Source of the DNA: Eublepharis macularius
Lineage: Eukaryota > Chordata > Lepidosauria > Squamata > Eublepharidae
DNA: 64,000 bases
Assembly (NCBI RefSeq): GCF_028583425.1
Contig: NC_072801.1
Location: forward strand, 19,860,001 to 19,924,000
Reading direction: 5' to 3'
Under the pieces are notes generated by a model that saw only the letters and a program-made list of their open reading frames with translations, had not been told where the DNA came from and made no database searches. The translations under genes were made by a program, and so were the position numbers. Of this stretch, positions 12,701 through 23,900 are shown piece after piece; positions within the stretch are counted from its first letter, which is position 1, and each line of letters opens with the position of its first letter.

Positions 12701-12944
12701 GGCCTCTTCTCCAAAGTGGTATTTGGGATGCTCTACAAGGTATAAAGCAGCTTTGCCTTCTCATTCCTTCTCCTCCACAGCAATGGCTCCTGTCAACAGT
12801 TCTAGCTTAAATACCTTTCCGGTTGTCAGACAAGTGAAACCCAGCAGCCATGCTTTGCAAAGGACTGTTTGGGCTCCCACGTCCTGTAGATGTAACAACT
12901 TCAAAAGAACTTGGCATCCAAGAGATTAATCTTTCAAGAGACGA
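9733..12944. other. Sequence just downstream of GPR139; no gene seen
   Basis: The part near 12944 should hold the 3' UTR of GPR139 on the minus strand. All open frames here are short, have no recognisable domain and overlap one another. I recognise no clear repeat other than short poly-C/poly-G tracts and simple runs. Confidence 0.6.
11397..11402 (-). terminator. Candidate poly(A) signal for GPR139
   Basis: AATAAA on the minus strand lies about 1.5 kb beyond the GPR139 stop codon. It is a plausible 3'-end signal, but such hexamers are common in AT-rich DNA and no transcript data support it. Confidence 0.2.
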
Positions 12945-13879
12945 TCATGGTGATATTTTTATAGGCTTTCCATTTTTATCATATTGATAAACAAGCATTT
13001 TGATACAGTGCGAGTTGGCAGGGGATATCCAGGGGCTGCTGGTTATCGAAAAGTTATGGTTTGTATAGAACTGGACAGGTTGTTTCTGGCACTTAAAGAA
13101 GGCCTTGAGCGTGGCAGCTGCCATGGTGCGGAATCGCTTGCTAATGAAGCAGTACAGGAAGAAATTGATGGCTGTGTTCAGGAGCGCTAACATGTTGGCA
13201 ACATCGGAGACAATGTGGATGGACCAACTGTCATTTAGCGGCGAGACATAAAGGTGATACAAGATCATGATAATCCTCGGTGCCCACAGGATGGCAAAAA
13301 TGGAGGTGATGGTGAACAAGATGGCAGTTGTTTTCCCGGTGGAATAGCCTCTCAATCGGAAATGACACTTCTGCCGAAGCTTGTATACAATGATGGAATT
13401 CAAGATGAAAAAAATAGAACAGGGGACTAAGTAGATGGTAAAACAGTGGATCCAGATGAGGATGTGATGGACCAGCGTGCTTTTGTAGTCTTCTATCCAG
13501 ATGTTGGGCCACCAATAATAAGGGATGCTGGTCAGAAAACAAATGATGTAAACACTTACTATCACTTTTCGGGTGCGGGCTGGGTAAGAAACCATGTGAT
13601 ATTTCAGAGGATGGCAGACCGCTATGTATCGGTCGATGGTGAGAGGCACGGTAATCCAAATAGAGGTGTGAATGGAAGAAAACTCTAAGACGTCGATGAT
13701 TTTGTCCAGGACCTCTGGCATTTGCTCTTTCAGGATGAAATCTTCCAACAAAAAGTCTACAAAGACAATGAAGAAAAGCACCAGCAAGTCTGCAGCTGCC
13801 AGAGCTAAAAGGTAGTTGTAGGAGGATTTCTGCCTGCGAGCCACTAACTGTGACAGAATGATGACTGTCAAAATGTTTG
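12945..13879 (-). CDS. GPR139: GPR139, coding exon 2 (residues 36-346, TM1 to C-terminus)
   Basis: This exon encodes nearly the whole of an orphan class A G-protein-coupled receptor. In mammals GPR139 sits in the neuronal plasma membrane (habenula, striatum), responds to L-Trp and L-Phe and couples mainly to Gq/11; that is family knowledge. Visible in the joined protein: N37 (1.50) in TM1, LALAAAD with D66 (2.50), DRY at 118-120, TM4 with SIPYYWW (153-159), P188 (5.50), LWAP with P236 (6.50), and an NFFLY variant of NPxxY at 274-278. The C-terminal tail ends [10 protein letters not shown]. Position 3.25 is D94, so the usual TM3-ECL2 disulfide cysteine is absent. The acceptor is AG at 13880-13881 behind a pyrimidine-rich tract (minus strand) and the stop codon is at 12945-12947. 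The reading frame is uninterrupted. The identity is clear because the sequence reads as a close relative of human GPR139 from end to end; GPR142 is the only near paralogue and fits less well. Confidence 0.97.
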
Positions 13880-13972
13880 CTAGAGGGAGAGAGAGAGAGA
13901 AAGAAAAAAGGTTAGCTTCCCATGAGGTTGCAACCATGATTTGCATAGCCAGGCCATTTCAAATGTATATGT

Positions 13973-14320
13973 AAGGTGCAAGCACTGAGTCATTACTGAC
14001 CCACAGGGGGACATCACATCACAACGTTTTTGGGCAGACTTTTGTTACGAGGTGGTTTGCCATTGCCTTCCCCATGGGGAGACCCCCATGGTGCAGAGTG
14101 GCAAGCTGCAGTACTGCAGCCCAAGCTCTGCTCACGACCTGAATGCGATCCTGGCGGAAGCCAGGTTCAGGCAGCTGGCTCAAGGTTAACTTGGCCTTCC
14201 ATCCTTCTAAGGAGGAAGGCAATGTCATCAACCAAGAAAATGTCGTGATGCAACGTCCCCCCCATGGGTCAGCAATGACTCGGTGCTTGCACAGGGGGAC
14301 TGCCTTTACCTTTACCTTTC
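13973..14320. repeat. Inverted pair of tRNA-like SINEs, 95 bp upstream of GPR139 exon 2
   Basis: A partial antisense copy (13973-14080: 'gcaagcactgagtcattact', 'gtttgccattgccttcccc') is joined to a sense copy (about 14085-14320: 'atggtgcagagtggcaagct', 'aatgcgatcctggcggaagc') ending in CTTTAC repeats. The shared 3' portions are complementary over roughly 70 bp and could pair in the pre-mRNA. Confidence 0.75.
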
Positions 14321-14469
14321 GAATGTGTATCCTGATTATTCTAGTTTAGACTCTACAGGATGACCTCAGTTTTGGTGCCGACATTGCTGGTTTCTGCTCT
14401 GGGGACAATCACCACCACTTCATTTGCTCTGTATTGGCTTCACCCTCTGCCATCCAGCCCCTTACAGTG

Positions 14470-14600
14470 TCTATTCTTGACTGGGAGTGGCTTCTCCAGA
14501 AGGGTCTTCTAGCATCTATTATCAGAGATCCTTTTACTGGAGATGCTAGGGATTGAATTTGGGGGTTTTATACAAAGCAGATGCTCTGTCCCTGAGATCT
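14470..14600 (-). repeat. Sauria SINE, partial
   Basis: 'tttactggagatgctaggga', antisense B box 'gattgaatttggg' and 'caaagcagatgctctgtccc' mark the tRNA-like part on the minus strand. Confidence 0.65.
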
Positions 14601-14617
14601 ATATCTTTATCTATATC

Positions 14618-14907
14618 CAGGGCTTTTTTTCTGGGAAAAGAGGTGGTGGAACTCAAGACCGCACAATGATGTCACTTTGGGTCAGCTGGAACAAATGGGG
14701 AGTTTTTTAAAGTTTGAATGGCCCTCAGCGAAAATGGTCACATGGTTGGTGGCCCCGGCCTCTGATCTCCAGGCAGAGGGGAGTTTAGATTGCCCAATCT
14801 AAACTCCCCTCTGTCTGGAGATCAGGGGGCGGGGCCACCGGCATGTGACCATTTTTAAGAGGTGCCGGAACTCCGTTCCACCACGTTCCTGCTGATAAAA
14901 AGCCCTG
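14618..14907. mobile_element. Palindromic hAT-type MITE, copy 3 (290 bp), inside a microsatellite
   Basis: CAGGGCTTTTTTTC at the left and GATAAAAAGCCCTG at the right. The 8-bp duplications TCTATATC (14610-14617, 14908-14915) are part of a (TATATC)n array on both sides. The inverted arms share the 'gatctccaggcagagggg' and 'ctgtctggagatcagggggc' segments. Confidence 0.85.
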
Positions 14908-14977
14908 TCTATATCTATATCTATATCTATATCTATATCTATATCTATATCTATATCTATATCTATATCTATCTATG
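14908..14977. repeat. (TATATC)n microsatellite
   Basis: About 70 bp of TATATC units grading into TATC, then a short CA run. Remnants of the same array lie left of the MITE at 14598-14617. It borders a minus-strand Sauria SINE, whose 3' tail is the likely seed. Confidence 0.93.
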
Positions 14978-14997
14978 TACACACACACACACGAACG

Positions 14998-15147
14998 AGT
15001 TAGACCATAGTCTGTCAAAGTCAGTATTGTCTACTGTGACTGGCAGCTCTTCAAAGTCTGATTCTTTTAAATGGAGATTCCGAAGATGAAACCTACGAGC
15101 TCTTGAATGCAAAGCAGATGCTCTGCCTCTGAGCCACAGCCGTTCTC
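14998..15147 (-). repeat. Sauria SINE
   Basis: 'agtattgtctactgtgactg', 'aaatggagattccgaagatg' and 'gatgctctgcctctgagcca' in minus-strand order. Confidence 0.75.
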
Positions 15148-16386
15148 AGATCAGACCCTGCTTTTATTCCAGAATCGCTGCAAAAATGTGATTTGTCAGA
15201 CTTGTATTTAACAAAGGGAGGTTGACTCTCAAAAGCCTATGCCCTACAACTCTCGTTGGTCTTTAAAGTGCTGCTGGACTCGAATGTTGCTGCCAAAATG
15301 TGCAGGCTGCGCCCTAGCCAAGCATAACTGTACCAAGCTTGCTGCTGCAGTTGGTTCTGTCAGTTCATGCACAAAGCTACAGAGGCTCCCTGGCAGTCTG
15401 AGTTGCCAAGTATTGACAGTTTTTGCATGCACACAGTAATTACTTCTCTTGCAGAGCTAATGTGTGCTGTTTAATGTTAAACTTGCGATCGTGCTGATCG
15501 CCTTTTCAAGGCCAATCAAGAATAATTATGAGGATTCCTCTAAATAAGAATCAAGGGAAATAAGGGGAAGCAAAAGAAATCATGTCCTTATGTGCACTCC
15601 ATGAATGCAATTGCCCAGCACAGACGGTGATACCATTCGATTTATAAATGCTGCCTGCACTTGATTTCTTAAAGAATTGGGGGAATTTTAGCAAGACAGT
15701 ATCCGCTACTAACATTTTTACCTGCAGATATTCAGGAGAATGACACAATCACTCAAGTTCACAGTCATTTGTAGGCAGAGAGAAAAGGAGGTACATTTAT
15801 ACATTGCTGAGAAATAGCTGTTGTAGGGGGAAAAAACAAACAGGAGTCCCATGGCATCTTAAAATATTTAACACATTTTATTAGGGCATAATTTTTTGGT
15901 TCTAGAGCCCACTTTCTGCCAACGGAGGATCCACATCATGCAATTAGGGATCTGCTTATCGCATCCATGGAAGTTTATGCCCCAATAAGAGTGTGTTTAG
16001 GATGCTGTAAGCGCCCCCCCCCCACCTTTGTAATGATCCTTAGTGAGTGTAGGAAGAAAATAGTTTTGACATTCAGCAATGGCATCATTTTGTCAGGCTT
16101 CATATCAGAACCAAGGCTGTAGTCCTCATGATTGATGTTCTCCATGTCTCTGCTGCAGATATCCATTGTTTACATTACCAAACAGTTTAACATCAAAGCA
16201 TCTCTTGGGCTGCCTGGTTGTCCTTTCTGCAAATGTGTTATAGCTGTTCCCTTTGGAAGAGGAAATGAGCCACAAGGGCCCATCCCTCTCCAGGGCTGTG
16301 GACAGCTATCACATGTCCTCAGAGAAGGACAACTTCTTCCCCACACAGGCAAACCCTTTCCTATGAATTATTTTTTTATGATTATT
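15148..16386. other. Intronic, no gene seen
   Basis: Contains decayed family A pieces at about 15220-15280 ('ggtctttaaagtgctgctgg') and 15840-15920. Nothing else recognised. Confidence 0.5.
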
Positions 16387-16683
16387 AGGTAAAGGTAGTC
16401 CCCTGTGCAAGCACCGAGTCATTACTGACCCATGGGGGGATGTTGCATCACAACGTTTTCTTGGCAAACTTTTTGTTTCGTGATGGTTTGCCATTGCCTT
16501 CCCCAGTCATCTACACTTTACCCCCAGGAAACTGGGTACTCATTTTACTGACCTCGGAAGGATAGAAGGCTGAGTCAACCTTGAGCCGGCTACTTGAACC
16601 TGGCTTCCGCCAGGGTTGAACTCAGATCATTAGCAGAGCTTGGGCTGCAGTACTGAGGCTTACCACTCTGTGCCATGGGGCTC
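16387..16683 (-). repeat. tRNA-like SINE, same family as 13973-14320
   Basis: Full-length minus-strand copy: 'aggtaaaggtagtcccctgt' tail, 'gtttgccattgccttcccc', 'gaaggctgagtcaacctt', antisense B box 'gggttgaactc' and 'accactctgtgccatgggg'. Confidence 0.75.
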
Positions 16684-16860
16684 ATTATTATTTGATTATT
16701 ATTATTATTTATTAAATTTATAGCCCACCCTCCCCATGAGCGGGCTCAGGGCGGGTTACAGTAATAAATAGGAATACAAAAGATAAAAACACTAAAATCA
16801 CATGTCTATGGATATAACATCCTATAATCAGGCACAACAAACATAAATTTCAGGATCCCA
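16684..16860 (-). repeat. LINE/SINE 3' end with ATT repeats
   Basis: (ATT)n followed by 'atagcccaccctccccatga' and 'cgggctcagggcgggttaca' (minus-strand 3' end). Same tail type as 3313-3390. Confidence 0.5.
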
Positions 16861-17395
16861 GATGGGCACCTTGAAATCTAACTGCATGACTTGCTTGGGC
16901 TTACCAGGATGATCAGGGACCCTGGAATTTTGTCCCCCAGTCCCTATCCTTGATAGCCCTTGTCCTTCCTACTTATAGAGGAGGGATTTCTGGGTAGCTT
17001 TTGTCCCCACCCCTTTCTTGAGGGACTCAGCACTAAAAGCAGCAACAGCAAGAGGAAACTGTCTCCCTCTACATTTCATCTGGCTTTGTCTCTAACCAGA
17101 ATTAGAAAGCCAATCTGACAAGGCCTGGAGATGTTCTATGCCCATGTTATATGGAGCGGGCTTGTGTGCAAAAGGAATGTTGCTATTTCCATTGGAATCC
17201 CACCAGAGATATTAAAGACAAGAAAGCTGTTCCTTTAACAAGCATGCAGTTTGGAACACCATCCCTGTAGTACGGTGGAGAATTATCAGCTTAGGACCGC
17301 CTCTGTTTAGGAGCTAGAGAAATAAATTTGTTCTGTACTGATGAGTCCTTAGTCCAAAGTAAATGAGAATGCAGGGAGACCCCTGCTCAGGGAGA

Positions 17396-17595
17396 AACCA
17401 TCCATGGCTTAGTGTGAAAGCACTTCGCTTGGAATGCAGGTGGTCTCAAGTTCAGTTCTCTGTCTCTCTAGTTGAAGGATCTCAGGTGGGAGACGTTGAG
17501 AGAGAGAGAGAGAGAGCTGCTGCCACTTGGAGTGGGTGGTAATGAGGTAGGGATGGGTTTATGATCTGACTCACTATAGTGCAGTTTCCTATCGT
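17396..17595 (+). repeat. Sauria SINE, diverged
   Basis: 'ccatggcttagtgtgaaagc', 'cttggaatgcaggtggtctc', 'aagttcagttctc', then 'tatagtgcagtttcctatcg'. An internal (GA)n run is at about 17498-17516. Confidence 0.65.
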
Positions 17596-17611
17596 CAGAT
17601 GCTGCTAATCT

Positions 17612-18120
17612 TGAAGAGCTAGAAAAGGGGCAGGAAAGGCCAACCAAAATGATCATGAGATTGGAGCACATTCTGTACAATGGGCTTTTCCATTTACAAA
17701 AAGACAGCGAAGGGAGATGCTATAGGGATATGAAACGTTATGTATGGCCCGGAAAAGTTGCATAGAGAAAACACCCCTTCACCTCAGCCAGCCTGTAATA
17801 TTAAAACTCAAAGGACCCCGATTAAGACGATGGATAAAAGAAAGAATGCATAATAATCTTATGGAACTCGTTGCCACAAGATCCCTATAAAAGGGGACTG
17901 GACAAATTCATGGAGGAGGGAGAGGTCTGTTCATAGCTATTTGCCATAACAACTAATGGAACTTCCATATTTGGAGGCAGTATACCTCTGAGTACTAGCT
18001 GCAGGGGAGGGCAGCAATGTGTGAGGCTTTGGCCTCTGTGCCTTTCAGGACATCTGATAGCTGACTGTGCAAAACAGGGACTAGATGCACCACTGGGCTG
18101 ATCCAGTTGGTCTTTTTTAT
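17612..18120 (+). mobile_element. CR1 LINE, 3' end
   Basis: Reads through typical CR1 3' motifs: 'gaagagctagaaaaggggca', 'aaccaaaatgatcatgagat', 'ggaactcgttgccacaagat', 'ggacaaattcatggaggagg', 'ggcagtatacctctgagtac' and 'ggctgatccagttggtcttt'. 5' truncated, with no intact ORF. Confidence 0.85.
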
Positions 18121-18260
18121 CTGGGTAGATTTCTCCATGGGCATCCTGTGCTGGTTTTTGACTGTAAGACTAGCTTAGTGGAAGATTGAGGTTTTCCTTG
18201 AAAAGCTTAGAGCACTTGGGAGTCAGATAAAGAAAAAAAAGAAGTAGACCCTAGGAGATT

Positions 18261-18297
18261 CCTATCTATCCATCTATCTATCCATCCATCCATCTGT
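18261..18297. repeat. (CTAT)n/(CCAT)n microsatellite
   Basis: Short imperfect tetranucleotide run. Confidence 0.8.
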
Positions 18298-18359
18298 CGC
18301 ATTTATACTCTAATTGGGACCCAAAGCCACTGGCATCATTCATTTTATAACAGCAACAA

Positions 18360-18594
18360 TAACAACAACAGCAACATCATTTGATTTATATACTGCCCTT
18401 CAGGACAACATAACACCCACTCAGAGCAATTTACAAAGTATGCTATGATTATCCCCACAACCCTGTGAAGTAGGTGGGGTTGAGAGAGCTCTGAAAGAGC
18501 TGTGACTGACCCAAGGTCACCCAGCTGTCTTCAAGTGGAGGAGTGGGGAATCAAACCTGGTCCCTACTGCTCTTAACCACTACACCAAACTGGC
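18360..18594 (-). repeat. tRNA SINE, type with 'gccagtttggtgtagtgg' head
   Basis: Minus strand: 'tactgcccttcaggacaaca' 3' end, 'gaagtaggtggggttgagag', 'actgacccaaggtcacccag', 'gtggggaatcaaacctgg' and 'ccactacaccaaactggc'. The same family recurs at 24000, 34412 and 61709. Confidence 0.85.
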
Positions 18595-18596
18595 AC

Positions 18597-18725
18597 CAAA
18601 TTTTATCCTCACAACAACCCTGTGAGGTTAGTTTAAGCTGAGTGTATATGACTGGCCCAATATCACCCAGTGAGTATCCATGGCGGACCAGGGATTCAAA
18701 CCTGGTGCCCATTCTAATAGCAGAT
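18597..18725 (-). repeat. CORE-like tRNA SINE, partial
   Basis: 'tttatcctcacaacaaccct', 'tatatgactggcccaatatc' and 'gggattcaaacctggtgccc'. Directly adjoins the preceding SINE. Confidence 0.7.
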
Positions 18726-18913
18726 TTCATAGCAGAATGTTCTTAGACAAAGGCAGCAAAAGAGCCCTTGCCCATCGGCAAGGTAAAGCATTTTGCAAAT
18801 TGGTGATACTCCCATAGAAAGCAGGAAAATATTAGTTTATACATTAAAAAGAAGGAAAAAGCCCTCAGCAAACAGCCCAATGAGGCCTGAAAGTGCTCGC
18901 TGCCCTCAGAATT

Positions 18914-19119
18914 TTGAAGAGTCCGGTAGCACCTTTAAGACTAACCAACTTTACTGTAGCATAAGCTTTTGAGAACCACAGCTCTCTTCGTCTCATTTGA
19001 CGAAGAGAGCTGTAGTTCTCGAAAGCTTATGCTACAATAAAGTTTGTTAGTCTTAAAGGTGCTACTGGACTCTTTTCTATTTTGCTGCTGCAGACTAACA
19101 CGGCTAACTCCTCTGGATC
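18914..19119 (+). mobile_element. Palindromic retroelement, family A, copy 1 (206 bp)
   Basis: An inverted-repeat core (left arm 'agcataagcttttgagaacc', right arm 'ttctcgaaagcttatgctac') is followed by a one-sided tail ending 'aactcctctggatc'. Flanked by TCAGAATT (18906-18913, 19120-19127). Variable duplication length and a fixed 3' end point to retroposition. Confidence 0.75.
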
Positions 19120-19129
19120 TCAGAATTAT

Positions 19130-20261
19130 GACACTGCTGGGAGTCAGTTAAGAAGAGAAGAGATGGCCACTCCAACCCTCAGAGTTCATAGTATCCTGAG
19201 TGGTGAGATTCAAGTGTGTGTGTGTGGGGGGGGGGGCGGATTTCCAGATTGTTTGCCCTCCCCTCCCAGAACTCCTTGTCTGTCCCCCCGCCTGTAAATA
19301 AAAATAAAACCCTTCCATCTCATTTAAAATGTGATCGAATAAAGCTGGTCAGTGGTTTGGGTTGGCCTTTGAAATTTTTAGATTTGCTGAACCCCAATTC
19401 AAAATCTGTATATGTTTTTAAAGAAAGCATTTGGTCCCTTATTTTATCTGAAAGATCTGAATGTAGTGCTGAAAACACCTATTATCATATACAGGAGCTT
19501 AGCATTCAAGCGTCTCTAGCCAAACTTACGCAGGGCTAAGCCCATAACATACCAGGAGGGGCTTACTTCTGAATAAACATGGCTAAGTTGGGGGCTGTCT
19601 CCTAGTTCTTTCTTCACCGTACCGGTGCTGCTATGCAACGGGCAGGTCATGCTATGCTTTGAAAATGGCTTTTGGTGTTTAAATGGGTTGCAGCGCAGCT
19701 TGCAAACAGAAGTTTCCACGTGGCTTGGTGGACAAAGTGCCACGGGCTTGCTAAAGAGAGTCTCATATTGTTATTCCTTCAAGTGGATAAACAATCCACC
19801 TCAGCATTAACTCTCACATTTCAAAAGGTCAGACCCACTGTTTGTTTACCACTAGGCAGAAATGCAGAAATGCGGAGGCCCTTTTGCCTTGAGACAAGAG
19901 TGCACCAATAGCTCATTTCAAAATATCTGCATTTGCTCCAAGATGCATTTCCAGGCGCTGCTGACCGTAAGCTGTAAAGGCTGGGGGGCCTGGAGGAAAC
20001 GACAGGGACATCTCCCCATGAACCAATTCTGCCCCTCCAGAATATTATAATTTCAGGCTAGCTAGTCCATTCCAGTTGATACTGAACTGCCCTTGGATTT
20101 CTAGAGTGCTGTTTTCTTTTAATTTACAAACTATTGTTTTTTCCAGCATGCCCAGGGAATCCCCTGTACCTCCCAAGAAGCTGGGCCTGCCCTGCTTGTG
20201 GTCCTGGGTCAGAGCGTTAGGGAGAAGTGCTTGATCATCAGTTCTACTACTAGAAGCACTA
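19130..20261. other. Intronic, no gene seen
   Basis: Short TG and poly-G run near 19217-19240; no coding or repeat assignment. Confidence 0.5.
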
Positions 20262-20468
20262 AGTTAATAATAACTGTGCTTATATAGCACAGATCAGGGC
20301 CCCACTTAGAGTGGTGATGAGCAAAGCCAGTGTTGTTATTAGCCTCGCAATACGGCTGGGGCTGAGAGGAGTGGCTTCCCCAAAGCCTTCTGCTGAGCTC
20401 ATGGCAGCAGTGAGATTCGAACCAGCAGAATGCTGATTCGCAATCCAACCACTTAACCACTATGCTAC
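20262..20468 (-). repeat. tRNA-derived SINE, third type
   Basis: 'gcttatatagcacagatcag' end, 'gtgagattcgaaccagcaga' (antisense B box) and 'accacttaaccactatgcta'. Differs from the CORE-like and Sauria types. Confidence 0.55.
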
Positions 20469-20586
20469 AAAAACTCCTTTTAAAGCCTGTGACCTGTATT
20501 CCTTCGGGTGGTGATCTTGACATTTTCCCAGACCTAGCACAAGCTTTTAACCCTCATTGGTGATATGGGACCCAGTTCTAATTATT

Positions 20587-20778
20587 GTTTATTAGGGTTT
20601 TTTTTTATCCTGCCTTTTTTGTGATGAGGTCAGGGTGGCGTACGTAGTTCTCTTCTATTTTGTTCTTGTAAAAACCCGGTGAGGGAGGTTAGGCGGAGCG
20701 TAATAGAGCAAGGCTCATGGCAGAGTGGAGATTTGAACTCCAATCTTCGCCGCTCCTAATCCAACACCCTAATCACAT
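20587..20778 (-). repeat. CORE-like tRNA SINE
   Basis: 'gggaggttaggcggagcgta', 'catggcagagtggagatttg' and 'aactccaatcttcgccgctc' in minus orientation. Confidence 0.65.
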
Positions 20779-21172
20779 TAACCTCCTCATTCTGGAAGAC
20801 ATGCAGAAGGAAGGGAGCAGGTCCGTCCCGCTTTTCTTATCCTTGTGTGATAAAGGATACCTTCCCATCTCCCGCACAGCTTTTCAAGGTATGAGATATT
20901 GTCCAGCTTCGCATTTGGTTGCGATGATGAAAAATCTGTACATATTTTTCAAAATATTGTGTAGAGCAACATAAACTCAATACCAAGTCGTAATAATTGT
21001 AGAATTGCGAAAGGACTTTTGGCCCTGCACCAATTCCGATATAAGGAGTATGAGACCCGTAGGCAGACCCAGGGATCTTTCCCGTACAATTCTGAACAGA
21101 GTTACATCCTTCTAAGCCCACTGATTGCACAGCCAGTTTGCTCTCTCCAGAAGTTCTTGGATTGCTGACTAG

Positions 21173-21347
21173 CAGGGCTTTTTTTGGGGAAAAGAGGGAA
21201 ATGAGGGAGAAACACTTGGGCCCTCTTACAAAATGGCCATTTCCTCCAGAGGAACTGATCTCTGTTTGGTGATCAGGGGGTGGGGCCACCCGTCACAATT
21301 GGTGCCGGAACTCCATTCCACTGCGTTCCTGCTGAAAAAAAGCTCTG
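21173..21347. mobile_element. Palindromic hAT-type MITE, copy 4 (175 bp)
   Basis: Exact 8-bp duplications CTGACTAG (21165-21172, 21348-21355) flank a CAGGGCTTTTTTTG...AAAAAAAGCTCTG element with a reduced, asymmetric interior. Confidence 0.84.
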
Positions 21348-21840
21348 CTGACTAGCAACCCTCACCAGACAGAGCTAGCAAGGGGTCTCCTTTGCTAAAG
21401 ACCTTTCCTCCTCATAATTATTATTTTCAAAAGAGTCATCTCCTGCCAGAGAGGCCAATATTGACATGACTCTTGAAATGCTACTGAGTTTCAGGTTCTG
21501 AGTTTTGATCTCCTGTCCTGGCAATTCTTTTGTGATGCACATCTGAAAACACTGTGTTGAGGGATACAGATGGGAAATAGAAGGAAATCTCTAAGGGCAA
21601 TCTCTCCTCTGCCATTTCTTCCACCCATCCAAAGAACTGAGAGAGCTTCTTAGATGGGTGTGGGAAGAGGTCATTCAATGCTGCATTTTTATTTGTCCAC
21701 AAGCAGAAGAGTTTGACCAATCCTACGATAGAGCAAATCTTCTCAAATGAGCTTGCTATTTATGCAGAAGAAACTCAACAAGATGCCTTCCCTCTATAAT
21801 CATGCTCCCCCCCCCCCCCAAAGGTGTGTGTGTGCATACG

Positions 21841-22062
21841 CAGGGCTTTTTTTCAGCTGGAATGTGGTGGAACGGAGTTCTGGAACTTCTTGAAAATGGT
21901 CACATGGCTGGTGGCCCCGCCCCCTGATCTCCAGACAAGGGGAGTTTAGATTGCCCTCTGTACTGCTCGGCTGGAGATCAGGGGGCAGGGCCACCAGCCA
22001 TGTGACCATTTGAGGGCAACCCACTGAGTTCCACCACCCCTTTTCCCAGAAAAAAAGCCCTG
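21841..22062. mobile_element. Palindromic hAT-type MITE, copy 5 (222 bp)
   Basis: Exact 8-bp duplications TGCATACG (21833-21840, 22063-22070). Ends CAGGGCTTTTTTTC and AAAAAAGCCCTG. Near-symmetric arms with the GTCACATGGCTGGTGGCCCC segment and its complement. Confidence 0.88.
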
Positions 22063-22273
22063 TGCATACGTATATGCATCCTAGAAGGGGAAGCGGAATG
22101 CACCTCTTTTTCAGTCTTCTCAAACCCCTGTTGACATCAGGAAAACTACAAGACATGCAAAAGTATTGTGCCACACCCACCAGGCACCTCTCCTAACATG
22201 CAGTGGGATATTATCCCCAAGACTCCGGCACATTGTTGGAATCTTGTGTGTACTCTCCTGCTCCTGCAGAGCA

Positions 22274-22357
22274 GATGGGGAATCTGCGGAGGAGCCCAGC
22301 AACTCCATTTGGCACTAGGGCCTCTGTCAGGCTGTGCTCCTCTGCAGATTCCCCATC
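22274..22357. repeat. Inverted repeat of 22 bp (stem-loop)
   Basis: 'gatggggaatctgcggagga' at 22274 is matched by its complement at 22336-22357 with one mismatch, around a 40-bp loop. Not assigned to a family. Confidence 0.7.
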
Positions 22358-22980
22358 GTGCCAGCCCTTGATGCCATTCCCAAAGATATTTAAAGGCCAG
22401 CCTTCCAATAATGAGAGGCGCCTCTGTCTCCCTGGTGAATGAAAATACTATGTTTCCATACTATGTTTCAATAGGCACACACAAAGGAGAAATTTCGCCC
22501 AGCGTTTTTTGTTGTGGATGTAATGTGCTAGCAGGTTTGAACCAGAGAACCTGGCAGCAGGGCCCAGGAGCTTGATTCCCTGTACACCCTGTGCCAGTTG
22601 GCAATCATAGGAACTACAGGTCTGATCCAGGAAGCTCTGTGGCACTACCTTGACAATGGTTGGGAATGGAGGCTGTGTTTTGGATGCCCAGCCATATTGG
22701 GTGGCCTGGAAAGCTAGAAGGGAACTGAAGCCTCAGATTTGGCTGTCCGATCTGAGCAGCCAGAAGCCCTGCATGACAGAGTCTCAGAACTGCAAGCAGC
22801 TCTTCTCTGTGTGGCCAGCACAGGGGCACAGTGTGAGCCTAGTGGCTAGAACGTCAGACAAAGACAGCAGAGGTCCAAGTCCTAATCAATATTTCAGACA
22901 TGTGCTTACATGCGCAGGTCTCCCTTGCTGGAATGAGACAAGAGCAGCTTCCATGAGGCTCCTGGATAGCTGCCCTGTTG
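22358..22980. other. Intronic, no gene seen
   Basis: At 22830-22880 there is a possible head of a tRNA SINE ('gagcctagtggctagaacgt'). No coding evidence. Confidence 0.45.
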
Positions 22981-23180
22981 GGAAGGGGCCATGCCTTGGT
23001 AGCACAAGCATCTCTTTTGTGTGCATAATGTCCAAAGTTGCATCTCCAGCTGAGAAGAATCCATTACCTGGTGAAAAAGACCTTCACCTGACAACCTGGA
23101 GAGCCTCGACCAGTGAGGGCAGACAATACTGACTTTGATAGACCAATGGTCAGACTTGGTAGAAGGCAGCTTTATATTTG
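22981..23180 (+). repeat. Sauria SINE, diverged
   Basis: 'ccttggtagcacaagcatct', 'cctggagagcctcgaccagt', 'atagaccaatggtcagactt' and 'aaggcagctttatat' in plus order. Confidence 0.65.
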
Positions 23181-23900
23181 GGCTCCTGGGTGCATAATAC
23201 CCTCCGATTAAGCCAACGACACTCACAGTGCCGTTCTGACCAAAGTTATATCCTTCTGAGCCCATATGACTTAGAAGGGTGTAACTCTGTTTAGGACAAC
23301 ACGTTGAGCAGATGAACGTTCACTCAGGCTTAAAGAAGAATGCCACCACTGCTGTGTTGGGAGCAGTGTACAGAGCAGGCCTGTAACTCTGGAATAAATT
23401 TTAAAAGGATAGCTCTGAATGTAAAAAAATATGCTGGGGACAGGGGCGGTCTTAGTGATTCTAGGGCCCTGGGCAAAAGTCCGAGATGGGGTTCCAGAAT
23501 CTCTGCTGCCCACCGCCACCCCACAATGGCATGACCCTCCCTGCCCCCTGCTGGGGGGACCCTGAGCCCAAGCAAAGGTTGGCTCTCACCCTGTGCAACA
23601 TGGGTGGGAGCTGCTGCTGCCACCTGAAGCCAGCTGCCCAAGCCCTGGACTGGATGCGTGTGAGCAACTGTGGCCCCCACTGAGTGAGCTGCCATAGCCC
23701 TGAATGGGTAGGTGCAATTGGTAATGGGAGTATTCTCTATCTCCTCCCCTCCATCAAGGGTGCATGGTTGGGGGGTGGGCAGGCGCCTCTAGCATGGGGA
23801 CCTTTAAAGATTATATATCGAGCGGATATTGTGATATAATTTCATTTGATGCAGTTCTCCCAGTTACCTTGTAATAACATAACAACATTTGATGTATATA

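Noticed and set aside
23440-23800. Second hAT element starting 'caggggcggtcttagtg'
   Set aside because: The left end looks hAT-like, but no matching right end or 8-bp duplication could be found.
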